64,000 nucleotides of DNA from CAWEBF01 sp963807235 (lineage in GTDB: Bacteria; Acidobacteriota; Vicinamibacteria; Vicinamibacterales; UBA2999): assembly GCA_963807235.1 (NCBI GenBank), contig CAWEBF010000009.1:434001-498000 (forward strand), in the 5' to 3' direction. The notes beneath the pieces are model-generated. The model was given only the letters and a program-made list of their open reading frames with translations, was not told the origin of the DNA and did no database searches. Position numbers and translations under genes: made by a program. Shown here piece after piece: positions 47,880 to 58,849 of the stretch (position 1 is the stretch's first letter; every line of letters begins with the position of its first letter).

Positions 47880-47907
47880 AATTCAGAATTCAGAATTCAG
47901 AATTCAG
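47880..47907. repeat. Heptamer array AATTCAG x4
   Basis: Four perfect tandem copies of AATTCAG, with degenerate flanking units (ACTCAGA before, AAACTGC after). It lies in the 82-bp space upstream of the loader gene and downstream of hspR. Markedly AT-rich in a GC-rich genome. Confidence 0.9.
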
Positions 47908-47942
47908 AAACTGCACGGCAGCACGCTCGTGCGGAACTGTAA

Positions 47943-48365
47943 TCAACCTTTTTGTCGTTCGGCGCTCTGGCTCTCGGGCGGCCGGGGCGCGAGCTCGGTG
48001 GGCGCCGCTTTCACCATCGCGGTGCCGAGGCGCTGCTCCCAATCGTCGATGCCGCGCGCGAGCTCCCGCTTCACGTAGTCCATGAACTGGTTCACTTCAC
48101 CCTGCATCTGCTCGATCTTCGCGCGCATGTTCAGGATGATCTCGACGCCGGCGAGGTTGACGCCGAGGTCGCGTGTGAGGTTGAGGATGGTTTCCAGCCG
48201 CTCGAGGTCGTCCTCCAGGTACAGGCGCGTGTTGCCGTCGGTGCGCGAGGGCGCCAGCAGGCCCTCACGTTCGTAGAGCCGCAGCGTCTGAGGGTGGATG
48301 TTGTACCGTTGCGCCACCGCGCTGATCATGAAATACGCCTTGCCCCGCTCGGCTTTCTTGGTCAT
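47943..48365 (-). CDS. hspR: HspR-type MerR-family repressor
   Basis: 140 residues. MerR helix-turn-helix YFMISAVAQRYNIHPQTLRLYEREGLLAPSR (read as AVAQRYNIHPQTLRLYE and EGLLAPSR), RLYLEDDLERLETILNLT, then a coiled coil (about 75-115). In Actinobacteria HspR binds HAIR sites and represses the dnaK operon with DnaK as co-repressor; here it is the third gene after dnaK and dnaJ, overlapping dnaJ as ATGA. I could not find a convincing HAIR palindrome upstream of dnaK. Confidence 0.88.
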   Translation of the reverse strand: MTKKAERGKAYFMISAVAQRYNIHPQTLRLYEREGLLAPSRTDGNTRLYLEDDLERLETILNLTRDLGVNLAGVEIILNMRAKIEQMQGEVNQFMDYVKRELARGIDDWEQRLGTAMVKAAPTELAPRPPESQSAERQKG

Positions 48366-49452
48366 CGCCCACTCCCGCTCGGAGCGCCCGACCGCAGCCC
48401 CCCGTTCAGCCGCCCGAACTCCCGCAACAGCTCCTTGGAGCGTTCGTCGAGGACGTCCGGAAGCATCAGCCGCGCCTCGACGATCAAATCGCCGCGGACC
48501 CCTGTCCGCGTGGAGGGCACGCCCCGCTCACGCAGGCGAAACCGCTGGCCCGATTGGGTTCCGGGCGGGATCCGCACCCTGACGGGCCCGTCCAGGCCCT
48601 CGAGCTCGATGCGCGCGCCCAGGGCCGCCTCGTGGACGGCGACCGGCACCGTCACATGCAGGTCGTTATCGTGGCGCGTGAAGACAGGGTCGGCCTCGAC
48701 GTGCACCTTGATGTACAGGTCACCCGATTCACCGCCGCGGATCCCGGCGTCTCCCTTCTTGGGCAGACGCACCAGCTCGCCATCGGCGATACCCGGCGGA
48801 ATCCGCGCCACGATGTTCTCCGTCTGCAGCAGCTGGCCCGTCCCGCTGCAGGTCCGGCACGCGCGCGGCCGTTGGCGCCCGTCGCCCCCGCAAGCCGTGC
48901 AGGTGCGCGAGAACACCATGTGCCCGCGCACCGTCCGGACGGCGCCCGAGCCGTGGCACATCCCGCAGGCCGCCGGCGTCGACTGCGCGACGCCCCGGCC
49001 GTCGCACGTCGCGCACACATCGTTGCGGCTGATCGTCAACGCCATCTCGCCGCCGAGAAACGCGTTCTTGAACGACATCGAGGCGTCCTTGTGCCGATCG
49101 GTCCCTCGCTCGCCGCGCGCCGGACGCTGCTCGCGATGGAGCAGCACTTCCGCGAACAGATCGCCGAAGCTCGCCGAATAGTCCACCCCGCGCGTCGAGA
49201 AGTCGAAGCCCTCGAACTCGCTGCTTCGGGGACGGGAGGCGTCGGCGGGATGCTGGCCCGAGTCGTAGCGCGTCCGGCGCTCGCGGTCGATCAGCGTCTC
49301 GTAGGCCTCGACGACCTGCCGGAACCGGGCTTCGGCCGTGTGATCGCCAGGATTGATATCCGGGTGGAACCGCCGCGCCAACCGCCGGTAGGCCCGCTTG
49401 ATGTCCGTGTCGGTCGCGCCGGGCTGCAGACCGAGCACGATGTAGAGATCCA

Positions 49453-49453
<1 letters not shown>
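48362..49453 (-). CDS. dnaJ: Chaperone DnaJ
   Basis: Hsp40 co-chaperone of 363 residues: J domain with HPD (RRFHPDINPGDHT), a short G/F-poor linker, the zinc domain with four CxxCxGxG repeats (CATCDGRG, CGMCHGSG, CTACGGDG, CRTCSGTG) and the C-terminal substrate domains (GDLYIKVHVEADPVF). Start is GTG 49453, whose G overlaps the dnaK stop (TAGTG). grpE is not between dnaK and dnaJ. J-domain start (MDLYIVLGL) lacks the usual acidic lead, as in the DnaJ2/HspR-operon type. Confidence 0.93.
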
Positions 49454-51363
<1,910 letters not shown>

Positions 51364-51502
51364 GGGAGTTCAGAATCCTCGTGGGCGCCCGGCTTCGCGC
51401 GAGCGGCGCCGGCCCAGCAGTTTAGGTGCGAACGCATAACCTATATGAGTATAACGTAGTCAGATCATGCGCATGGATTGGCACGCTGTGGCCCCTCAAG
51501 TC

Positions 51503-51532
51503 TTGTCAGGTCAATCACTTCTCGGCTAAATT
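51503..51532 (+). promoter_or_regulatory. Candidate promoter of the PBP gene
   Basis: TTGTCA (51503-51508), 18-bp spacer and TAAATT (51527-51532), 34 nt before the ATG at 51567. The divergent dnaK promoter must lie in the same 203-bp region; AT-rich stretches such as TATACT occur on its strand, but no clear -35/-10 pair was found. Confidence 0.4.
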
Positions 51533-51566
51533 GGGATATGCTCTCCTCGACGACTTTCACGTCTGG

Positions 51567-53840
51567 ATGACTGCCGCACGGCGCATCACGGTCGTCGCCC
51601 TTCTGCTCCTCGCCGCCGGCCTGGGCACCGTCAGCGGCGTGCTGTTCGCGTTCGCGGACGACATCCCGGAAATCAGCGCGCTCGATCGCTACCGCCCGAA
51701 CACCATTACCCGCCTGTCGTCGGTCCAGGGGAGCGTCATCGGTGAATTCGCGACGGAGCGCCGGGTCGTGGTCCGTTACGAGGACATGGCGCCGGTGCTC
51801 CGCCAGGCGATCATCGCCACCGAAGACGGCGACTTCGAACAGCACTTCGGCCTCAGCATCTCGCGCATCCTGATCACCGCCTTCAAGGACGTGGTGACCG
51901 GGCAGCGCGCCGGCGCCAGCACGATCACGCAACAGCTGGCGCGAAACCTGTTTCTGCAGACCGAGTACATGCGCGGCGGCGTGTACGAACGCTCGCTCGA
52001 GCGGAAGGTGAAGGAGGCCATCCTGGCCATCCAGCTCGAGAAGCGGTTCACGAAGGCGGAGATCCTCGCGCTCTACGCCAACCAGGTACCGCTGCACGGC
52101 GCCTACGGAGTGGAGGCGGGTGCGCGGTACTACTTCCAGAAGTCCGCGCGCGACCTGACTCTCGATCAGGCGGCCACCATCGCCGCCATCATCCAGGCAC
52201 CCGCGCGGCTCAGCCCGTTCGTGAACCCCACCCGCACGCTGTCGCGACGCAACAACTACGTGCTCCCGCGGATGGTGGAGGAAGGCTTCATCACCCAGGC
52301 CCAGGCTCAGGAGGCGATGACGCGGCCCGTCACAGGCAGCGGCGTGCAGGCCGACCGGGCGCAGGCCGCCTACTTCGTCGAACACGTCCGGCAGGAGCTC
52401 GAAGATCGCTTCGGCGCGGAAGCCATCTACGAGACGGGCCTGCAGGTGGCCACGACGCTCGACGCGCCGTGGGAGCGGGACGCCGAGATCGCGCTCGACC
52501 GCGGACTCCGGCGCATCGACAAACGGCGCCTCCGGTTTCGCCGCCCTACGCGGAACGTGGGCGCCGACGGCACGGTCAGCCTGCCGGTGCCACCCGAGGC
52601 GCTTCGCCCTGGCGACATCGTGCCCGCGGTCGTGGTCAAGGTCTCCGACGGCAAGCCGGCCAATCCGACGCTCGTCCGCGTCGGCACGCGGGAAGTGGAA
52701 TTGGCGCGCAAGGGCTACGCCTGGACCCGGGCCAAGTCGCCGCAGGACCTCGTCAAGCCCGGCGACGTCGTGGAAGTCGCCATCGGTAGCCTGGAAGACG
52801 GCGTGCCCGGCGACCTGACGCTCGAGCAGCAGCCCCTCATCGAGGGCGCCGTGGTGGCGCTCGACAACCGCACGGGGCAGATCCGCGTGCTCGTGGGCGG
52901 CCAGAGCTTCGCCCGCAGCAAATTCAACCGTGCCACGCAGGCGCGGCGCCAGGTCGGGTCGCTGTTCAAGCCCATCGTGTACGCGACCTCGCTCGATCAG
53001 GGCCTTACCCCGGCCTCGACGTTCCTCGACGAGCCGGTGTCCTACGATGCAGGCCCCGGGCAGCCGCCCTATCAGCCGCTCAACTACGACCGGAAGTACG
53101 AGGGCCTCGTGACCGTGCGCCACGCCCTCGAGCAGTCACGAAACATCCCGGCGGTCAAAGCGCTCGAGGCCGCCGGCCCGGCCGCCGTCGTCGCCCAGGC
53201 CAGGCGCCTCGGCCTGACCGGCGACTACCAGCCGTACCTCTCGCTGGCCCTGGGCTCGGCCGAATCCACGCTGCTGGAGATGACGAGCGCCTATTCGGCG
53301 TTCGCGCACCAGGGTGTCCGCATGGAACCCTATGCCGTCCGGTCGGTATCCGACCGGGAGGGGAACCTGCTGTATGAGTCGCGGCCCCAACCGCGCGAAG
53401 CGCTGCGCGCCGACACGTCGTTCCTCATCGCCTACCTGCTGCGGGGTGTGGTCGAACGCGGCACCGCGCAAGCCGCGCGCGCGCTCGACTGGCCGCTGGC
53501 CGGCAAGACCGGCACGATGGACGACTACACCGACGCATGGTTCATCGGGTTCGACGCCGACGTGACGGTTGGCGTGTGGGTCGGGTACGACGAAAAACGG
53601 TCGCTCGGGTACGGAGAGACGGGCGCCTCGGCTGCCCTGCCCATCTGGATGGACGTGATGAAGTCGTATCTCTCGCGCCGGCCGGATCGCGCGAACCCAC
53701 CCGCGCTCGAGGCGCCGGGCAACATCGTATTCGTCACCATGCCCAACGGGCAGTCCGAGGCCTTCATCAGCGGCACGCAGCCCGCGGGATCGGGGCTTCA
53801 GGAGGACGAAGGCGCCTCGCCCGCCGGCCTCGTGCCGTAG
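51567..53840 (+). CDS. mrcA: Class A penicillin-binding protein (PBP1a type)
   Basis: Bifunctional peptidoglycan polymerase/cross-linker of 757 residues. One N-terminal membrane helix (VVALLLLAAGLGTVSGVLFA), glycosyltransferase domain with ATEDGDFEQHFGLS (Glu86) and GASTITQQLARNLFL, an OB-like insert (about 330-440), then a transpeptidase domain with SLFK (Ser465, Lys468), SRN and KTGT. The frame extends upstream to 51426, but the family N-terminus begins at ATG 51567. The C-terminal tail is acidic and Gly/Pro-rich. Confidence 0.93.
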   Translation: MTAARRITVVALLLLAAGLGTVSGVLFAFADDIPEISALDRYRPNTITRLSSVQGSVIGEFATERRVVVRYEDMAPVLRQAIIATEDGDFEQHFGLSISRILITAFKDVVTGQRAGASTITQQLARNLFLQTEYMRGGVYERSLERKVKEAILAIQLEKRFTKAEILALYANQVPLHGAYGVEAGARYYFQKSARDLTLDQAATIAAIIQAPARLSPFVNPTRTLSRRNNYVLPRMVEEGFITQAQAQEAMTRPVTGSGVQADRAQAAYFVEHVRQELEDRFGAEAIYETGLQVATTLDAPWERDAEIALDRGLRRIDKRRLRFRRPTRNVGADGTVSLPVPPEALRPGDIVPAVVVKVSDGKPANPTLVRVGTREVELARKGYAWTRAKSPQDLVKPGDVVEVAIGSLEDGVPGDLTLEQQPLIEGAVVALDNRTGQIRVLVGGQSFARSKFNRATQARRQVGSLFKPIVYATSLDQGLTPASTFLDEPVSYDAGPGQPPYQPLNYDRKYEGLVTVRHALEQSRNIPAVKALEAAGPAAVVAQARRLGLTGDYQPYLSLALGSAESTLLEMTSAYSAFAHQGVRMEPYAVRSVSDREGNLLYESRPQPREALRADTSFLIAYLLRGVVERGTAQAARALDWPLAGKTGTMDDYTDAWFIGFDADVTVGVWVGYDEKRSLGYGETGASAALPIWMDVMKSYLSRRPDRANPPALEAPGNIVFVTMPNGQSEAFISGTQPAGSGLQEDEGASPAGLVP

Positions 53841-53848
53841 GGACTCTA

Positions 53849-53876
53849 GGCTTTCGGCTCTCGGCTTCCGGCTCCC
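53849..53876. repeat. Heptamer array, inverted partner of 54364-54391
   Basis: Four units: GGCTTTC, GGCTCTC, GGCTTCC, GGCTCCC, with a degenerate unit before. Its complement reads GGAAGCCGAGAGCC, which recurs at 54371-54384. The two arrays therefore flank the small gene 53932-54305 in inverted orientation. Confidence 0.85.
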
Positions 53877-53931
53877 GGCCGGGCTCTCGAGCGACCAAAG
53901 TGACGCGAAGCGGTCGCGGCCCTTCGTGCTC

Positions 53932-54305
53932 TTAGGTGATCGTCTGCGCAACTCCATGGATCCAGATGGCGTAATACGAGTTCGATGTCTCCTGACCCCA
54001 GCGTAGACGACATGCTCGGCCCGGCAGTGTGCACAGGCTATCCGGAGGAAGACAGGGTACCCGCCATCGTGGGACTTCCCAGTTGCAGTGCTGATGTCGA
54101 AGTGCCGGCCGACGGCGGCCGCCGCTTCAGCATCAAACTGCTCTTTCCAACCCCACGCTTTCTCGACAAACCTCTGCCCATCCACGGTCAAACCGGTGCC
54201 GCATCGTATACACGAGAACGAGTACCCGCCCTCGATCCGATCGCCTTCGAAGTCCGGGGCCCGTTGGAAGCTGGGACGCACTGTGGGACTTGATTTGAGC
54301 CTCAT
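53932..54305 (-). CDS. Small zinc-ribbon-like protein, function unknown (one frameshift)
   Basis: About 124 residues. Two Cys pairs, SCIRCG near residue 33 and CAHCRAEHVVYAG near residue 93, suggest a bound zinc. After a one-base deletion near 54001 the frame continues as ETSNSYYAIWIHGVAQTIT and stops at 53932; the uncorrected frame would run antisense through the PBP gene, which is not credible. ATG 54305. No family recognised. It stands alone between two inverted heptamer arrays. Confidence 0.6.
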
Positions 54306-54363
54306 CAGAGTCTTCGTCTTACGCGACAGTCAAAATGCTGATACTGCGCCGGAGATCAAGGTC

Positions 54364-54391
54364 GAAAGCCGGAAGCCGAGAGCCTAAAGCC
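54364..54391. repeat. Heptamer array, inverted partner of 53849-53876
   Basis: Four units: GAAAGCC, GGAAGCC, GAGAGCC, TAAAGCC. It lies just before the stop codon of the tandem metallo-beta-lactamase gene (54394) and 58 bp upstream of the small zinc-ribbon gene. Confidence 0.85.
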
Positions 54392-54393
54392 GA

Positions 54394-56126
54394 TCAGGCG
54401 CCCTTCTGCAATTGCAATTGGGCGCGAAGCATGGCCTCCTGGACGTCGGCCTCGAGCCAGCAACCGGCCGGATCCACGAACGGGTTCGGTGCGCCGGGCG
54501 TCAACCGCGCGTGCTTGGCGGCCATGTCGTACTGCGCGGGGTGATCGCCAGCGGCACATCACACGGCAGGGTTCGGATCAGGCTGAACGTGCGCGTGAAC
54601 TCGGCTTCGATGGCCGGCGTGACCGGCGCGGGCGCCCGGTAGCTGCAGGCCAGCACCACGTTCAGCGCGCGGCCGCCCTCCAGAACCTGGGTCGTCCACG
54701 TGGTGCAGCCGCGGGTGTGACCGGCCGTGAGGCGCGCCACGAGGGTGGTGCCCCCGAGCGTCACGCGATCGCCGTCCTTCAGCGTTCGATCGATCGGATG
54801 GGGCTTGCCGCCCGGACGGATGGACTCCAGCGCGGGCACGTCTTCGGCCATCGCCATGACCTGCGCGCCCGTCATCGTCTTGGCAAGCGCGTCGCCTTCC
54901 TGGTGATCGCCGTGCGCGTGGGTGCCCAGCACGATTCGGACGTCCGAGAACGCGAACCCGAGTTGCGCCACGGACCTTTCGATCGTGCGCACGTTGCGTT
55001 CGTAGGTCGTGTTGATCAGAATGTGGCCGGCCGGCGTGGCGACGAGAAACGCGCTGAGCGTCCGCGTGCCGACGTAGTAGATGTTGCCGGCGATTCTGTG
55101 AGGGGGGAACGCCGTCGTCTGGTCCTCCTCGGAGCCCATATTGCGAGCCAGGATCGATCGCGGCGTGTACGTCTGGCCACGAACAGTGACGGCCGGCAGG
55201 TCGGGCGGCCCGACCTGCGCTGCCGGGGGGGCCGACAGTTCGTTGTAGATCTGCTGCAGGCTGTCGCGCACGGTGAGGTTGGGCGCCGCTGTGGCCGCGT
55301 AGCCCCTGAATCTGGCGGGCACGACGTACTCCGCCGCGGCCTGGTCTGCCGTTTTCGCGGCCTTCATCGCGCGCACCGCATACGCCACGAAGTCCTGACT
55401 GAAGTCGGCGTACTCGCGGAACTCGGTCCACGTGGACACCGGCATATGGCCCCCGATGACTGTGTCCACGTTGGCGATCCCCATCAGGGCCGCAGCCAGG
55501 CTCTTCGCGTGTTCCACCGCGCTGCCGCCGTTCGGGGCATCGATGAACGGCAGGGCCTTCCAGGGAAACATGTCGCCGGCGTGCACGGTGCGTTGGGATG
55601 GAAACACGACGAAGGCGTCCCCGTCGGTGTGCCCGCGACCGAAGTAGTACACGTCGATCTGATCCCGGCCCGCCCCAACCGTCCATCGCTCTCCGAACGT
55701 CGTCCGCGGGGCCAGATTCTTCGCACGCCGCATTGCGCCGTCGGCTCCAGCGTGCACCACCGTCTGGACGCCCGCGCCGAAGGCAAGATTGCCGCCGGTG
55801 TGATCGGCGTGCGCGTGTGTGTTGATGATCCGGATCACCGGCTTGCTGGTGACGCTCCTGAGGCGCTCGAGGATGGTGGGGCCGAAACCCGGCAGCTTCG
55901 TATCAACCAGCGTCACGCCGTCGCCGGCAATGAAGGCCGCCGTGTTCCCGCCCGCGAACGCGTTGCCTGGCGTCGCGCCCGTGATGACGTACAGCCCATC
56001 CTTCACGCGTTCGATGCCAACAGCGGCGATGGCGGCCGCCGACGGGCCCGGTGGCCCCTGGGCGCTGAGAGCCATCGACAACGACCCGGCGCCAACCAGT
56101 GCCGTCAGAACCAGCGCTCGATACAT
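54394..56126 (-). CDS. Tandem two-domain metallo-beta-lactamase-fold protein (one frameshift)
   Basis: About 577 residues with a signal peptide (MYRALVLTALVGAGSLSMALS, cut near AQG). Domain 1 (about 35-290): NTHAHADHTGG, GRGHTDGDAFV and GGHMP metal ligands. Domain 2 (about 330-577): GTHAHGDHQEG, TAGHTRGCTTW and GDHPAQYD, the ligand pattern of subclass B3 beta-lactamases, with PGAPNPFVDPAG near the end. A one-base deletion near 54552 hides the last part. Two complete hydrolase folds in one exported protein is unusual; beta-lactam hydrolysis is possible but not shown by sequence alone. Confidence 0.82.
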
Positions 56127-56147
56127 CGTGCTCTCCTTCGGGACTCC

Positions 56148-57286
56148 CTACTCGTCGCCCTCCGACGCGGCCGAACCGAGCGTGCCGCTGGCCTTCTGCA
56201 TCAGGTACGTCTTGATGAAGCCGTCCAGGTCGCCCCCGAGCACCCTGGAGACGTCGCCCACCTCCATCTTCGTGCGGTGGTCCTTGATCATCTGGTACGG
56301 CTGCAGCACGTAGCTGCGAATCTGGCTGCCGAAGGCGATGTCTCGCTTCTCGCCGCCGATCTGGTCCAGCTTGCTCTGCTGCTCCTTCGACTTGAGGTCG
56401 AAAAGCCGCGCCCGCAGTACTTTCATGGCCGACGCGCGGTTCTTGTGCTGCGATCGCTCGTTCTGGCACGACACCACGATGCCGGTGGGCAGGTGCGTGA
56501 TGCGAATCGCCGAGTCCGTGACGTTGACGTGCTGTCCGCCCGCGCCGCTGGACCGGTAGGTATCCACGCGTAGATCCTTGTCGTCGATCTCCACCGACAC
56601 GTCGTCGGGCAGCTCGGGCCAGACGAAGACCGACGCGAACGACGTATGCCGGCGCGCGGCCTGATCGAAGGGCGAGATGCGCACCAGCCGATGGACCCCC
56701 GCCTCGGCCGACAGCAACCCGAACGCGTAATTGCCGCTGAAGGTCAGCGTGACGCTCTTGAGGCCGGCTTCGTCGCCGGGCTGATGGTCGATGACCTCGC
56801 GCTTGAAGCCGCGCCGATCGGACCACTTGACGTACATCTTGAGCAGCATCTCGGCCCAGTCCTGCGACTCGGTGCCGCCGGCGCCGGGGTGGATCGACAC
56901 GATCGCGTTCGCGGCGTCGTACTCGCCGCCCAGCATCTTTCGGATCTCACCGGCTTCGACCTCGGACTCCAGCTCGTCGAGCCCACGCTCGAGATCGGTG
57001 GTGACATCCTCGCCCTGTCCGGCCCAGTCCACCAGCACGCTCAGGTCATCGGCCCGGCGTCGCAGCGAGTCCCGGAGCGTGGCGTCCTCTTCGAGCCGGC
57101 GGCGCCGTTGCATCACCTTCTGGGCCTCCTGCTGATTGCTCCAGAAGTGCGGGCTCCCCGGCAGCGCGCTCGATCTCCGCTAGATGATCCTCGAGACGTG
57201 CGCCGTCAAAGATACCTCCGGAGTTCGGACGCCCGCTTCGAGAGCCCATCGTGCCGCTTGACCAGATCCTCGATCCCGATTGCCAC
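56148..57286 (-). CDS. prfB: Peptide chain release factor 2, with programmed frameshift plus one error
   Basis: Recognises UGA and UAA. GTG 57286 with a GGGAGG site starts a 26-codon first frame ending at UGA (57208-57206); translation continues in the +1 frame (see the separate site). A second +1 break near 57152 looks like an error and interrupts EPHFWSNQQEAQKVMQ. Main motifs: codon-recognition SPF in VRISPFDQAARRH and peptidyl-hydrolysis GGQ in SSGAGGQHVN. About 378 residues after both corrections. It follows lnt with 2 nt between stop and start. Confidence 0.93.
57205..57220 (-). promoter_or_regulatory. prfB: RF2 autoregulatory +1 frameshift site
   Basis: Minus strand reads CG-GAGG-TAT-CTT-TGA-C: a Shine-Dalgarno-like GGAGG three bases before the slippery CTT-TGA, the arrangement known from E. 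coli prfB. When RF2 is scarce the ribosome pauses at UGA, slips +1 and reads on into GAC. Unlike the other breaks in this window, it is a genuine recoding signal. Confidence 0.9.
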
Positions 57287-57288
57287 TG

Positions 57289-58849
57289 CTACCTCCCCTG
57301 CCTGCGTCCGCCGGCGCCCGATCGGCGAAGACGGATGGCCGCGAGCGCCACCGCCAGGATCGCCACGCTGGTCCACGGCACCACGTCGCCCACGGAGGCG
57401 TAGATGGTCCTGGCCTGTGATGAATCGTACCTCGCCCACGATCCCCGCCTGCTCGAACACCCGTGATCGGTGCGTCACGTGGCCATAGGGATCCACGATG
57501 CCGCTGACCCCCGTGTTGGCGGCCCGCGCCAGGTACCTGCCCTGCTCGATCGAGCGCATGGACGCCATGGCAAAGTGCTGAAATGGCGCCGAGGTCTCGC
57601 CGTACCAGGCGTCGTTGGTGATCGTGGTGAGCAACTCGCTTCCCGCCAGCACGGCCGCGCGCGCCAGGCGCGGGTAGACCACCTCGTAGCAGATTGCCGT
57701 ACTCGCCCAGTGGGAGCCGGCCGGCAGCATCACCACTGAGCTGCCGGCGGCAAACGGCGCCGCACGCTCGACGAGCGGCGAGACAAACGACAGCCAGCGC
57801 TGGAGCGGAAAGAACTCGCCGAACGGGACCAGCTGAATCTTGCGGTACACGGCCTGGGTCCGTCCGTCGGGCCCCACCAGAAACGCCGAGTTGTAGTACT
57901 TCGGATCGTCGCCACGCTCGAACTGATCGCTGCCGAACAGCAGGGGCACTCGCAGCTCGACTGCCAGCCCGCGCACGGCCTCGGCGACGCCTGCATCCTC
58001 CTCGAACATCGCGGGCGTGGACGACTCGGGCCAGATCACGAATTCCGCGCCGCGCTTGACCACGTCGCGCGACATCGCCATGTAGGTCGTGATGATCCGC
58101 CGGGCCTGCCGCGGATCCCATTTGTCGGCCTGCGCGATGTTGGCCTGCACGAGGCCCACGCGCAGCGGCTGCGCCTGCTCCAGCAGGGCGCCCCGCCCGA
58201 TTCGCCAGGTGCCCCAGCCGCCCGCCGCCGCAAGGGCAATGACCGTGGCGCTTACCGTCAGCCATCGCATGCGGCCGCTCGACAGAAACGCCACCACCAC
58301 CGCCACGTTGACCGCCGCGACAAGCGCCGACAACCCATAGACCCCGACCACGCTGGCCAGCTGGGCGATGGGCAGCACCTCTACCTGGCTGTTGCCCAGG
58401 GGCACCCAGGGAAAGCCTCCGAAGAAGGCCCCTCGCATGAACTCGGTGGCGGCCCAGGCTGCCGGCACCAGCGCCAGGCCACGATCGCCGAAGCTGGCCA
58501 CGCAACTCGCCGTCACGGCGTACGCTGCCGCAGGGAAGAGCGCGAGGTACCCGGCCAGCAGCAGCATCGCAAAGACCGCCACCGGCGTCGGCAGGCCGCC
58601 AAACTGCGCCAGCACGCCGCTGGTCCAATACACCGTGCCTGTGAAGTACACCAGCCCCGCCCACCAGGCGAGGAGAGTGGCCCGCCGGACGTCGAGCGGC
58701 GCGGGGCGACCCAGCGGGCCGGTCCCGCGGAGGGCGAGCAGCAGCGGCACGAGTGCCACCCAGGCACAGGCCGGATGGCCGAACTTTGGGAAGCTGAGCG
58801 CGAGCAGGATGCCCGTCGCGCTCGCGAGCAGCCAATGGACCTTGATCAC
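57289..58849 (-). CDS. lnt: Apolipoprotein N-acyltransferase (one frameshift)
   Basis: Adds the third acyl chain to lipoproteins in the inner membrane. About 519 residues: six N-terminal helices, a nitrilase-fold domain with the catalytic triad Glu in FVIWPESSTP, Lys in YRKIQLVPFGE and Cys in STAICYEVVYP, and a C-terminal helix VVPWTSVAILAVALAAIRL that appears after a +1 base near 57417 is removed. GTG 58849 abuts the stop of the sensor kinase. Fits with the Lol genes elsewhere in the window. Confidence 0.92.

Noticed and set aside
51364..51566. HAIR (HspR) or CIRCE (HrcA) operator upstream of dnaK
   Set aside because: A half-site-like ACTTGAG occurs on the minus strand, but no second half with the right 7-nt spacing; no TTAGCACTC palindrome was found.
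53136..54305. A 389-codon minus-strand frame running from the zinc-ribbon gene antisense through the PBP gene
   Set aside because: The part beyond about 53990 is antisense to the PBP. A one-base deletion explains the run-on; the corrected frame stops at 53932.
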